DNA of 64,000 bases from Halobaculum limi (GTDB taxonomy: Archaea; Halobacteriota; Halobacteria; Halobacteriales; Haloferacaceae). The stretch is taken from contig NZ_CP120468.1 of assembly GCF_029490015.1 (NCBI RefSeq), forward strand, positions 620,001-684,000, read 5' to 3'. Each line of letters opens with the position of its first letter. Position 1 is the stretch's first letter. The notes under the pieces are model-generated. The model did no database searches. It was not told the origin of the DNA and worked only from the letters and a program-made list of their open reading frames with translations. Below are positions 52,827 through 61,758 of the stretch, piece by piece. The translations under genes were made by a program, and so were the position numbers.

Positions 52827-54134
52827 TCAGTTTCCGGTCCAGCGCAACAGCGCCAGCGTCCCCTCGAACAACACGATCATCGTCGCGCCGACGATGATGG
52901 GTGCCATCCCGGTGGGGTCCGGCGAGACGATGAACGCGAGGCCGACGAACGCCGACCAGAACAGCAGGCGGCGGTCTTCCATCCACTGGCGGGTGACCAG
53001 TCCCATCATAATCGCCAACTGGATGAACAGCGGAATCTGGAAGACGATGGCCATGTACCCCATCAGCAGGAGGATGAGGTTGAACGTCTCCCGCAGGCTA
53101 AACGCGAGGACGGCGCTCTCCTCGGTGTAACTGATGAAGTAGTTGAAGATGGTCGGCAGGACGATGAAGTGTGCGAACGCGACGCCGATGAGACCGAGGA
53201 TCAGACTCGTAGGCACCGCCGCGAGGTAGTAGCGGCGTTCGTTCGGGTACAGACCGGGGCGCATGAAGCGGTACGTCTCGTAGACGAACACCGGGAGGCC
53301 GACAAGCAGCCCCGCCAGCGACGCGACCTTCAACTTCGTCAGTAGGAACTCCAGCGGGCCGTACACTCGCGGACGATTCTGTTCGAAGCCGACGTGGGCG
53401 TCCCACAAGAACTCGATAATCTCCTCGGCGCTGGGGACGACCGGCGAGACGGTGCCGATGAGGAGGACTGCCACGACCACGACGCCCGCGACGCCGAAGA
53501 CGACGCCGAGACGGCGCATCATCTCCTCGATGTGCGCCGTCAGCGGCATCTCTTGGTCGGAGTCGGGGCCGTCTCCGCCGAGTGCGCCCATCCCCTCGTT
53601 GACGGCGTTCATCCCTTTCTGGGCGGCCGTCATCGCGTCGCCTTGCCCGTTCGATTCGGGGTCCACCTTGCGGTCTGTCTGTTCGCCCGCGACGCCGTCG
53701 GGAACCGGCTGTGGGTCCGCTGGAACGGTCACCTGTTCGCCGTCGATTCCCGTCGGCTGCGGCACGTCCGGGTCGGGTGGCTCCGGCGGTTCGTCGTCGA
53801 TCTCGTCGTCAGCGGCATCGACGTCCGTTCCGTCGTCGGTTCCGTCCTTGCCGAGTTCGTCGTCGGGGTGGTACCCCTCGTAGGGACTCCGGCGGTCGAT
53901 GTCCTCGTCGCTCGGGGTCGACACTTCAGCGTCGCCCTCCTCGCCGTCGATATCGGCGTCGTCGTTCGTGTCGCCGGCCGGATCGCTGTCGGAGTCCTCG
54001 GGGTCAAGATCCCACTCGTCGGTGTCGTCCGTCCGCTCCTCCGTGTCGCCGGTCGGCGTGGTGGACTCAGACCCGTCGGTGTCGTCGTCACCGCCCGCGG
54101 GCGGCTCCTCCGGTGGGTCCGAATCCGTCGTCAT
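52827..54134 (-). CDS. tatCo: TatC with long acidic N-terminal extension
   Basis: 435 residues. The last 240 are a TatC protein with six membrane helices, the receptor of the twin-arginine export system (ITVSRP-type cytoplasmic loops; EMPLTAHIEEMMRRLG as the TatC start). The first ~180 residues are an Asp/Glu/Pro/Gly-rich extension, far longer than in bacterial TatC. It is divergent from the double TatC gene, the arrangement known from Haloferax volcanii (tatCo/tatCt). At least four exported proteins in this window carry Tat signals. Confidence 0.9.
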   Translation of the reverse strand: MTTDSDPPEEPPAGGDDDTDGSESTTPTGDTEERTDDTDEWDLDPEDSDSDPAGDTNDDADIDGEEGDAEVSTPSDEDIDRRSPYEGYHPDDELGKDGTDDGTDVDAADDEIDDEPPEPPDPDVPQPTGIDGEQVTVPADPQPVPDGVAGEQTDRKVDPESNGQGDAMTAAQKGMNAVNEGMGALGGDGPDSDQEMPLTAHIEEMMRRLGVVFGVAGVVVVAVLLIGTVSPVVPSAEEIIEFLWDAHVGFEQNRPRVYGPLEFLLTKLKVASLAGLLVGLPVFVYETYRFMRPGLYPNERRYYLAAVPTSLILGLIGVAFAHFIVLPTIFNYFISYTEESAVLAFSLRETFNLILLLMGYMAIVFQIPLFIQLAIMMGLVTRQWMEDRRLLFWSAFVGLAFIVSPDPTGMAPIIVGATMIVLFEGTLALLRWTGN

Positions 54135-54271
54135 CGTGAGGGATTCACCCCCGGGCAGTTATAGGCCTTTTCGGATAGGCTCGTTGTTGCCGGCCTTCCC
54201 GGGGCGCGACGAGCCTCACACTGGGTCGTCGCTTGAAAAGGTTGATAACCGGGAAGCGGTTCATCTCGCGT

Positions 54272-57034
54272 ATGTCAAGCGCGCTCGATGAGGACACCCA
54301 ACGGGCGCTGGCGGAGGGGCGTGAGACCGCCGGTGCGATGCTCAGGTCCGCACAGAAGGACCTCCAGAAGGTGTTCATCGTCTTCCTCGTCGGGTTCCTC
54401 GGGACGTTCTACGCCCTTCGGCTGTACGTCTGGGACTTCCTGAAGGCGGTCACCCGCGCACAACTCAGTGACGCCGCCGGGCAGGAGGTCGAGATTATCG
54501 CGCAGACGCCGTTCGACGTGATCCTCCTCCAGGCGAAGATCGGCCTCGTCGTCGGTATCATCTTCGGGATTCCGCCACTGCTGTACTTCTCGCGCGACGC
54601 TCTCCGCGAGCGTGAGTTGTGGCCACAGACGCCGGTCGCCCGCTGGAAACTCGTGCTCATCGCCGTCCTCGCCCTCGGTTTGTTCGGCGTCGGCGTCGCC
54701 TACGGCTACCTCGTCTTCTTCCCGTTTATGTTCGCGTTCCTCGCGAACAACGCCCTCTCCGCGGGCATCCAGCCCACCTACTCCATCGTGAAGTGGGCGC
54801 AGTTCATCGCCCTGCTCACCTTCTCGTTCGGCTTCGCCGCGCAGATGCCGTTGGCGATCACGGCGCTGTCGTACGCCGAAATCGTCCCCTACGAGACGTT
54901 CCGCGAGAAGTGGCGCCACGCCGTCGTCGGCATCTTCGTCTTCGGCGCGGTGTTCTCGCCGCCGGACCCGTTCACGCAGGTGATGTGGGCCGCTCCCCTC
55001 CTCCTGTTGTACGGCGCGTCGCTGTACCTCGCGAAGGTCGTCGTGACGGCCAAACGCGGCAGCGAGCGCATCGACCTGGCGGCGACCGCCCAGACCCGGT
55101 GGAACGCCCTCGCGGGCGTCGGCGTCGCCGCCGCCGCCCTCGTGTACCTGTTCTTCGCCCGCGGCGGCGCGGCCGCCGTCAACGGCGCGGTCGGCGGGGT
55201 CACCTCCTACCGCCTCCCGACCGACCTCGCGGTTCCCGTCCTCGCGTCGGTCGCCGCGGTCGTCGGCGTCGCCGCCGCCGTCGTCGCGTTGGCGTACTTC
55301 GTGTACGTCGAACTCGACGCGATGGTCGAGACCGACCGCGACTTCGGCGACCCCGACGCGATCGACCTGCGGACGCTGGACGAGACGGGCGTGTGGGCCG
55401 CCCCACCGGAGGTGTTCGAGTCGATGACCGAAGCAGAGGCGCTCGAAGCCGCCTCCGCCGCGATGGACGACGACGACCCCGGCAAAGGCCGTGCCATCCT
55501 CGACCGCTTCGACGAGGCCGCCGCCGTCGACGCCGCGGGCGACGGCGAGGCGAGTGACGCACCCGCCGACACCGGTCCGGCGCGTGACCTGTTCGCCGGC
55601 GACCTCGGCGTCGTCGGTGCGACCCGGCGCGGCGCCGGGTTCGTCGACTGGCGCAGTCGCTTCCGCTCGCTGTGGAACGTCCTCCTCGGCATCGCGGGCA
55701 TCGTCGGCGCGGTCGGCTACGTCCTCGTCGAACGCTCGACACTCGCTGACTCGATCCTCACGGAGTACGGCACGAGCGCCGACGCCATCCTCGCGGCCGT
55801 CGGCGTGAGCGGCACGACCGCACTCGTCACGTTCCTCGCCGCGGGACTCGGTCTCGCGGCCGCGCTCGCACTCGTCCTCGGCGTCTACTTCGCGTACGTC
55901 GCCGGCACCGACCCGACCGCCGTCGACGTCGAGGTGCTCACCGCCGACGAGGTGCGCCGTGCGCCCGACGCGGTGTTCGCCGGTGTCTCCGAGCGTCGTG
56001 CGAACTTCCTCGCGGACCACGCGGCCTCTGCGGGCGACTCAGAGAAAGCGCGGGCTATCCTCGACCGCTTCGACGAGGCGCAACGCGCCCGCGAGGCGGC
56101 CGCGCAGGGCGGCTCCGGCGAGGGAGCAGCCGTCCCCGGTGCGTCCGACGACGTGGGCGACCGCGCCTCGCGGGCGACCGGGACGCTGCTGGAAGGCCTG
56201 ACCGACGGCGAACGCGACGAGGACGACATCGGCGGCTACTACGACGACCTCGCCTTCATCGCCTCCTCGCTCCGGTCGCGGGCGTTCTTCCTGACGGGCG
56301 TGTTCGGCATCACGCTCGCGAGCGTGTTCGCGTTCCTCTACCTCGGCGGCATCGGTGACGTGAAGGACAACTTCGTGAACCGCATTCCCGAGGAGGTCGT
56401 CGGAGTGGGCGCGGAGAACTTCGGCGTCATCGTCCTCCACCCGGTGGAGGCGCTCATCTTCGAGGTGAAGATCTCGACCATCGCTGGCGCGGTCGCCATT
56501 CTCCCGTTCGTGGCGTATTTCGCGTGGCCTGCGCTCCGCGACCGCGGCTTCGTCCGTGGGCGGAGGCAGGTCGTGTTCGGATGGGTTGCGGCTCTGCTGG
56601 TGGGCCTCATCGGTGGCCTCGCGCTCGGGTACACGACCATCGCACCGGCAGTCATCTCGTGGCTCGTGGGCGACGCACTCCGAGCGGGGATGGTAATCAG
56701 TTACCGGATCAGCGACTTCGCGTGGCTCGTGTTCTTCACGACCGTCGGCATCGGATTCCTCGCGGACGTGCCCGTGTTGATGGTCCTGCTCAACACCGCC
56801 GGCGTGTCGTACCAAGCGATGCGCTCGCGGTGGCGCGAGGTGACGGTCGGCATTATGCTCGTGGCGGCGCTGTTCACCCCGGCGGACGTGTTCACGATGT
56901 TCCTCGTGACGATTCCGCTGATGGCCGCCTACGGCGTCGGTCTGCTCATCCTGTGGGTGTTGACGCTGGGCGGACGGCGCAACCTCGCGGAACCGACGGT
57001 CGACCTGGTTCGCGACTCGAAGCCGGGCGCGTAA
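54272..57034 (+). CDS. tatCt: Double TatC fusion protein
   Basis: 920 residues, two TatC units in one chain (approximately residues 30-280 and 690-915), joined by a long segment with two extra membrane helices and an acidic linker. Each unit has the conserved TatC helices and loops. The fused form is characteristic of haloarchaea and in Haloferax is the essential TatC. The ATG before SSALDEDTQR is used, with a 137-bp divergent promoter shared with the other TatC gene. Fourteen helices in total are expected. Confidence 0.92.
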   Translation: MSSALDEDTQRALAEGRETAGAMLRSAQKDLQKVFIVFLVGFLGTFYALRLYVWDFLKAVTRAQLSDAAGQEVEIIAQTPFDVILLQAKIGLVVGIIFGIPPLLYFSRDALRERELWPQTPVARWKLVLIAVLALGLFGVGVAYGYLVFFPFMFAFLANNALSAGIQPTYSIVKWAQFIALLTFSFGFAAQMPLAITALSYAEIVPYETFREKWRHAVVGIFVFGAVFSPPDPFTQVMWAAPLLLLYGASLYLAKVVVTAKRGSERIDLAATAQTRWNALAGVGVAAAALVYLFFARGGAAAVNGAVGGVTSYRLPTDLAVPVLASVAAVVGVAAAVVALAYFVYVELDAMVETDRDFGDPDAIDLRTLDETGVWAAPPEVFESMTEAEALEAASAAMDDDDPGKGRAILDRFDEAAAVDAAGDGEASDAPADTGPARDLFAGDLGVVGATRRGAGFVDWRSRFRSLWNVLLGIAGIVGAVGYVLVERSTLADSILTEYGTSADAILAAVGVSGTTALVTFLAAGLGLAAALALVLGVYFAYVAGTDPTAVDVEVLTADEVRRAPDAVFAGVSERRANFLADHAASAGDSEKARAILDRFDEAQRAREAAAQGGSGEGAAVPGASDDVGDRASRATGTLLEGLTDGERDEDDIGGYYDDLAFIASSLRSRAFFLTGVFGITLASVFAFLYLGGIGDVKDNFVNRIPEEVVGVGAENFGVIVLHPVEALIFEVKISTIAGAVAILPFVAYFAWPALRDRGFVRGRRQVVFGWVAALLVGLIGGLALGYTTIAPAVISWLVGDALRAGMVISYRISDFAWLVFFTTVGIGFLADVPVLMVLLNTAGVSYQAMRSRWREVTVGIMLVAALFTPADVFTMFLVTIPLMAAYGVGLLILWVLTLGGRRNLAEPTVDLVRDSKPGA

Positions 57035-57099
57035 TCTCGGCCAGGCGGTCGTCCCGCACCGCTTCTCCGCCGTCGCCGCCGCTCGGTGAGAAGACTCAA

Positions 57100-57107
57100 C
57101 TATTTTT
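57100..57107 (+). promoter_or_regulatory. TATA box of RHH-queuosine transporter operon
   Basis: CTATTTTT (context CAACTATTTTTCAA) lies about 24 nt before the ribbon-helix-helix ATG, giving a near-leaderless two-gene transcript. Confidence 0.5.
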
Positions 57108-57123
57108 CAACGAATCTCCAGAT

Positions 57124-57339
57124 ATGCCCAAGATAAGCGTCGAGATACCCGGCGAACTGCTCGCCGACCTCGACGACCACGTCGGCGACGACGGCAAGTT
57201 CGTCAACCGAAGCGACGCGATCCGCGCGTCGATCCGCAAGACGCTCGATATGCTCGACGAGATAGACGCCCGACACGGTCGCCTCGACGACGAGGCGGGC
57301 GAGGCAGATGAGGCGGACGACGCGGAGGACGACGAATGA
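57124..57339 (+). CDS. Ribbon-helix-helix DNA-binding protein
   Basis: 71 residues, CopG/NikR-like. The beta strand PKISVEIPGELLADLD is followed by two helices (VNRSDAIRASIRKTLDML) and an acidic tail. Such proteins bind DNA as dimers and often repress their own operon. Its stop overlaps the next gene's ATG (ATGA), so it probably regulates the downstream transporter or is simply co-transcribed. Confidence 0.85.
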   Translation: MPKISVEIPGELLADLDDHVGDDGKFVNRSDAIRASIRKTLDMLDEIDARHGRLDDEAGEADEADDAEDDE

Positions 57340-58058
57340 GCGGCGACGTCGCCACCGCGGAACCGCGGCGTCTGAACGTCCCGCTGGCGGCGGTGCTCCT
57401 CACGTCGCTGTTCGTCGCAGCCCTCGTGACGGCGCAGGTCATCTCCGCGAAACTGCTCGCCGTCACACTTCCTGTCCTCGGGACGGTGACTGCGCCGGGC
57501 GGGACGCTGGCGTACGCCATCACGTTCTTCGCGTCCGACTGTCTCTCGGAGTTGTATGGAAAGGAGTACGCCCGGCGCGTCGTCAACGTCGCGTTCGGGA
57601 TGAACTTCGTTCTCTTGGCGCTCGTGTTCGCGACCATCTCCGTGCCCGCAGCGCAGGGGTCGGTCGACCCTGACGCGTTCGCGACCGTCCTCGGCCTGTC
57701 GGGGAACGTCGTCCTCGGGTCGCTGGTCGCGTACGTCCTCAGTCAAAACTGGGACGTGATCGCCTTTCATCGCATCCGCGAGTTCACCGACGGCGACGCC
57801 CTGTGGCTCCGCAACGTCGGGTCGACGGCGACGAGCCAACTCATCGACACCGTCGTGTTCACCCTCGTCGCGTTCGCCGTCGCGCCCGCACTGTTCGGCA
57901 TCGGCCCGGCGCTCCCGACCGCGGTGCTGTTGTCGCTCATCGTCGGGCAGTACGTGCTGAAACTGCTCATCGCCCTCGTCGATACACCGCTCGTGTACGC
58001 CGCGGTGGCGCTGGTCCGCCGCGACGCCGACGTGGATGCCGACCGCGTGAGCGTCTGA
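57336..58058 (+). CDS. Queuosine precursor transporter (VUT/YhhQ family)
   Basis: 240 residues with six membrane helices, the DUF165/YhhQ family that imports queuosine or archaeosine precursors. Family landmarks: PLAAVLLTSLFVAALVTAQVISAK at the start, the FFASDCLSELYGKEYARRVV segment, and GDALWLRNVGSTATSQLIDT in the middle. Coupling to the RHH gene is by ATGA overlap. The link to tRNA modification is established for the family; here it is inferred from homology. Confidence 0.88.
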   Translation: MSGDVATAEPRRLNVPLAAVLLTSLFVAALVTAQVISAKLLAVTLPVLGTVTAPGGTLAYAITFFASDCLSELYGKEYARRVVNVAFGMNFVLLALVFATISVPAAQGSVDPDAFATVLGLSGNVVLGSLVAYVLSQNWDVIAFHRIREFTDGDALWLRNVGSTATSQLIDTVVFTLVAFAVAPALFGIGPALPTAVLLSLIVGQYVLKLLIALVDTPLVYAAVALVRRDADVDADRVSV

Positions 58059-58079
58059 AAAGCCTGGTCTCGTCCCTGC

Positions 58080-58889
58080 TCAGTCGACGCGCTCTGCGAA
58101 GCCGAACCGCGGCTTCACGTCGTCGACGACGACCTCGACCGTCTCACCGACCTCGGCACCCGGCACGAACAGCGTGAACCCGTCGACGCTGGCGATGCCG
58201 TCGCCTTCCTCGCCCACGTCGGTCACGTCGACGGCGAGGCGGTCGCCCTCGGCCACCGGCGCATCGGTGCGCCCGCGAGCGATGAGATACCGCTCTGAGG
58301 AGCGCTTCCGACTTGCCTCCGGCGTGTACGCTCGGACGTACTGGAACTCCGCGTCGACGTCGTCACGGAAGTCCGCGAGGTCCGGGCCGTCGAACACCTT
58401 CACGACGAAGTCGCCGCCCGGCTTCAGCAGTTCTAGCGCCGTGTCCAGCGCCTGTCGGCAGAGGTGGATCGAGCGGGCGTGATCGAGTTGGTACTCGCCG
58501 GTCATATTCGGTGCCATGTCCGAGATGACCACGTCGACGGGGCGGACTGGCGGGGCGTCGTCGTCCGGATCTGGGTCGGGGTCCACACCGAGCGCCTTCC
58601 GTAGGTAGTAGCGGGTGCGCTCCTCGGTCATATCACCGCGGACCGTCTCGACGTGCGGGTGGTCGAGATCGTCGATCCGCTGGAGGTCGACGCCGACGAC
58701 GGTTCCGGCTTCGGTCACCTCCTCTGCGGCGATCTGCAGCCACCCACCGGGGGCGGCACCGAGGTCGACGACGGTGTCGCCGTGGTCGAACAGGTCGAAC
58801 TCCTCGTCGATCTGTCGGAGTTTGTACGCCGACCGGGCGCGATAGCCCTCCTGTTTGGCGCGGTTGTAGAAATCGTCCTTGCGAGCCAT
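58080..58889 (-). CDS. rlmE: 23S rRNA 2'-O-ribose methyltransferase RlmE with TRAM domain
   Basis: 269 residues. The N-terminal FtsJ/RrmJ domain carries the K-D-K-E tetrad: Lys in RSAYKLRQID, Asp in VVISDMAPNMTG, Lys in DFVVKVFDG and a late Glu; the SAM-binding loop is VVDLGAAPGGW. A TRAM domain (about residues 200-265) follows, ending VKPRFGFAERVD. The bacterial enzyme lacks TRAM; the fusion is typical of haloarchaea. It modifies the A-loop of 23S rRNA. Confidence 0.93.
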   Translation of the reverse strand: MARKDDFYNRAKQEGYRARSAYKLRQIDEEFDLFDHGDTVVDLGAAPGGWLQIAAEEVTEAGTVVGVDLQRIDDLDHPHVETVRGDMTEERTRYYLRKALGVDPDPDPDDDAPPVRPVDVVISDMAPNMTGEYQLDHARSIHLCRQALDTALELLKPGGDFVVKVFDGPDLADFRDDVDAEFQYVRAYTPEASRKRSSERYLIARGRTDAPVAEGDRLAVDVTDVGEEGDGIASVDGFTLFVPGAEVGETVEVVVDDVKPRFGFAERVD

Positions 58890-58979
58890 AGTCAGTTGTC
58901 GGACGTACCCGGCTGAAACGGATAAAACGCGCGTTCGCCGCCACTTGCGCCATCGTGTTGGACAGCCGCCGTCGCTACG

Positions 58980-59330
58980 CTACTGCGTCGGCCCGCCGGC
59001 CTCCGCGTCGTCGCTCTCTTCGTCGTCGCCGGCGACGTCGATCCGTTCGTCGACCGGTCTCTCGCGCTCCTTCAGGTGCCGGGGGTCGCGGCCGTTCGAC
59101 ACTGCGAGCACCTCGGCGGCGATGCTGTGTGCGATCTAGTACGGCGACCCGCCGCCGAAATCGAGTCCGACCGGCGTGTACAGTGGTTCCAACTCCGACT
59201 CGTCGAGAACACGTCGCGGACAGTTCGCTCGCGTCCGGCGACGAGATTCGCCTCCTCCACGACCGACGCTTCGTCGACGTTCCACCGCAACAGCGCGAGT
59301 CGGATGGCAGCCACCCACGCCGATTCACGC
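58980..59330 (-). pseudogene. Degenerate XdhC-family pseudogene
   Basis: Read on the minus strand, the frame encodes [21 protein letters not shown], a clear XdhC/CoxI C-terminal motif (normally APVGLDLGGRTPEE...). It is interrupted by a TAG at 59136-59138, then continues in the same frame with [24 protein letters not shown], the expected next segment, to a TAG at 58980-58982. Upstream of about 59330 the frame is lost. XdhC proteins insert molybdenum cofactor into xanthine dehydrogenase-type enzymes. The gene appears broken by at least one nonsense and one frameshift mutation. Confidence 0.6.
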
Positions 59331-59450
59331 CGCATCCCTCGACACACATCCGTAGGGGAGTCAGCGCGCACAATCTATTCTTCACCGAGAACAGACTACT
59401 CGTCGCTCGTTCGGCACTCTCGCGCTCGCGCGTGAGGACGGATCGCGGGT

Positions 59451-59458
59451 ATTTTTAT
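59451..59458 (+). promoter_or_regulatory. TATA box of PCNA gene
   Basis: ATTTTTAT lies 25-32 nt before the PCNA ATG, so the transcript should be leaderless. The surrounding GGGT before it and the ATAT next to the start are typical of strong haloarchaeal promoters. Confidence 0.6.
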
Positions 59459-59482
59459 GGGCACACCCGTAGCCCGCGATAT

Positions 59483-60226
59483 ATGTTCAAGGCCATCGTG
59501 AGCGCGTCAACCCTCCGGGACGCGCTCGACTCGGTGAGCGTGTTGGTCGACGAGTGTAAGATCCGGCTCAACGAGGACGAGTTGGCCATCCGCGCCGTCG
59601 ACCCGGCGAACGTCGGGATGGTCGACCTCGCACTCGAGGCGGCCGCTTTCGAGTCGTACGAGGCCGACGGAGGGGTCATCGGCGTCAACCTCAATCGCTT
59701 GGAGGACATCGCCGGGATGGCCAACTCCGGCGACCTGATCCAACTCGAACTCGACGAGGAGACGCGCAAACTCCACATCCAGATCGATGGCCTGAGCTAC
59801 ACACTCGCGCTCATCGATCCCGACTCCATCCGCCAGGAGCCGGACATTCCGGACTTGGACCTGCCCGCCGAAATCGTCGTCGAGGGCGCCCAGCTCGACC
59901 GCGGGATCAAGGCCGCCGACATGGTCTCCGACCACATCCGCCTGCGCGTCGACGAGGCCGAGGAGTCGTTCTTCATCGAGGCCGAGGGTGACACCGACGA
60001 CGTGGACCTCCGTCTCGACCGCGAGGACCTCATCGACCTGCAGGCCGGCCCCGCCGACTCACTGTTCAGCCTCGACTACCTCAAGGATATGAACAAGGCC
60101 ATCCCGAGCGACGCCGAGGTACGCGTCGAACTCGGCGAGGAGTTCCCCGTCAAACTCCACTACGAGTTCGGCGAGGGGATGGGCCAGGTGACGTACATGC
60201 TCGCGCCGCGCATCCAGAGCGACTGA
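59483..60226 (+). CDS. pcn: DNA polymerase sliding clamp PCNA
   Basis: 247 residues, the homotrimeric sliding clamp that tethers polymerases and other factors to DNA. Conserved segments are [23 protein letters not shown] at the N-terminus, [19 protein letters not shown], the acidic interdomain connector after [11 protein letters not shown], and MTYMLAPRI-like C-terminal [11 protein letters not shown]. Acidic surface residues are abundant, as in other haloarchaeal clamps. The longer open frame upstream overlaps an XdhC remnant and is not coding. Confidence 0.97.
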   Translation: MFKAIVSASTLRDALDSVSVLVDECKIRLNEDELAIRAVDPANVGMVDLALEAAAFESYEADGGVIGVNLNRLEDIAGMANSGDLIQLELDEETRKLHIQIDGLSYTLALIDPDSIRQEPDIPDLDLPAEIVVEGAQLDRGIKAADMVSDHIRLRVDEAEESFFIEAEGDTDDVDLRLDREDLIDLQAGPADSLFSLDYLKDMNKAIPSDAEVRVELGEEFPVKLHYEFGEGMGQVTYMLAPRIQSD

Positions 60227-60345
60227 GGCGCTCGTTCGGCCGCACTCTCACGTTTTTCACGACCGCCAGCGGCGCCACGTCCGTTCCCTGTGACGACCTC
60301 TCACGCCGCCGATACCTTCTCGGAGCGACGACCGCGACCACGACT

Positions 60346-60960
60346 GTGTCCACCGCCATCTGGTTCGACCTCGACGGAACGCTCCTCCGGTTCCCCGACT
60401 ACGACGACGTCATCGCCCGCACCTGCGACGCCGTCGGCATCGACGCTGCCGCCGCCTTCGGCGACGCCTACAACGACGCCTTCTTCGAACGATTGGAGGC
60501 GCTCGACTCGGCGCCGTACCGCCGCGCAGCGGAGACAGCGCTGGCGGCCGTCGACGCCGACGCCGACCCGGAGGCGTTCGTCACGGCGCTCCGCGAGACG
60601 GAGTACGACGCGATGCCCGCGCCCGCTCCGGTCTGCGAGACACTCGCGGCCCTCGCGGGGGCTGACGGCTATCGGGTCGGCGTCTGCACCAACGGTGTCG
60701 GCGACTGGCAACGCGAAAAGCTCGCACACGCGGGCCTGTCCACGCACGTCGACGCGACCGTCGTCAGCTACGACGTCGGGGCGCACAAGCCCGATCCTGC
60801 GCCGTTCGAACGAGCGGAAGCGGCGCTCGCGGCGGACAGACGAGTGATGATCGGCGACAACGAGGAGGCGGACGTGGCAGGTGCCCGCGACCGTGGCTGG
60901 GAGGCGGTCCACGCCGAAGGACCCGAGAGCGTGCCCGACGCGGTCGCGTCGGTGCGATAG
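60346..60960 (+). CDS. HAD superfamily hydrolase
   Basis: 204 residues, a HAD phosphatase. Motif I is FDLDGTLLRF (nucleophile Asp), motif II is CTNGVGD, Lys is in GAHKPDP, and motif III is MIGDNEEADV. The helical cap is between motifs I and II, so it belongs to the C1-cap type that acts on small phosphorylated molecules. Substrate unknown. The GTG start is the first in-frame start in front of motif I. Confidence 0.88.
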   Translation: MSTAIWFDLDGTLLRFPDYDDVIARTCDAVGIDAAAAFGDAYNDAFFERLEALDSAPYRRAAETALAAVDADADPEAFVTALRETEYDAMPAPAPVCETLAALAGADGYRVGVCTNGVGDWQREKLAHAGLSTHVDATVVSYDVGAHKPDPAPFERAEAALAADRRVMIGDNEEADVAGARDRGWEAVHAEGPESVPDAVASVR

Positions 60961-61020
60961 CCGAGTCGATCGAGATACTCGACGGTCGCGCTCACCCGCG
61001 ACGCCCGCTGCGAACGGGTG

Positions 61021-61659
61021 TCACCGTTCGGCAGTTGACTGCGTCGCCACCGCCGCTCGAACGAGTCCCAGTGCGTCGACTCCGCCGCGAACGAGGAGCC
61101 ACGCGCCAGACGCACACGCGAGGAGTCCCCCGACGGTCACGGCGACGGCGGGCCAGTTCGTCGTCGCCAGCACACAGGTGGCCGTCTCGCTGGCGCACGA
61201 TCCGAACAGATCGCGCTCGAACGCGGCGATGTCGACCAGCCACGCACCGACGCCGACGGCGACGGCACCGGCCGCTGCGTACAGGGCGGTCCGCCGAGGC
61301 GTCGGCGGCGTCGACGCCTCGGCGACCAGTGGCCCCGCCCACGTCGACAGCGTCGCCGCCGCGAGAAGACACAGCGCGGCTGGGACGAACAGGAAGCCGA
61401 CTGTCATGAGTCCGACCGCTGAGAACGCCGCCACCGACAGCGCTGCGATCCACACCACCGCTCGCCGACCGGCCCACGCTGCGGCGCCCCCGACGACTGC
61501 GACGGCCGCCACACCACCGACCAGCCCCGTCACGAAGACGTCGGCGAGTGGCGCGGGACCGAGGACGGCGACGGCGGCGGCAGTCCCGGCTACCGCGCCG
61601 AGTACACCGAGTAGTCTGCTCGGCAGGCGTCGACGCCGAGCGGATTGGTCGGATCTCAC
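61021..61659 (-). CDS. Polytopic membrane protein of unknown function
   Basis: 212 residues with about six hydrophobic helices. Extra-helical loops are short and rich in Arg and Ser. A GTG before RSDQSARRRRLP is chosen as start: an AACTATTC TATA-like element lies about 25-30 nt upstream of it, and the alternative TTG 14 codons further upstream lacks such a box. No family is recognised. Confidence 0.6.
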   Translation of the reverse strand: MRSDQSARRRRLPSRLLGVLGAVAGTAAAVAVLGPAPLADVFVTGLVGGVAAVAVVGGAAAWAGRRAVVWIAALSVAAFSAVGLMTVGFLFVPAALCLLAAATLSTWAGPLVAEASTPPTPRRTALYAAAGAVAVGVGAWLVDIAAFERDLFGSCASETATCVLATTNWPAVAVTVGGLLACASGAWLLVRGGVDALGLVRAAVATQSTAER

Positions 61660-61758
61660 ACCGATCCGTTCGCGGGTCGGCGGTGAATAGTTTCTGTTCA
61701 ACTGACATCCTCGATCCGTCGGCCGTCTTGACTCCGAGTGAGCCTGGACGGCGACGCC

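Noticed and set aside
58955-59482. N-terminal extension of PCNA into the upstream open frame
   Set aside because: The extension overlaps the XdhC remnant on the other strand, has no conservation with PCNA, and the TATA box places transcription start at the normal ATG.
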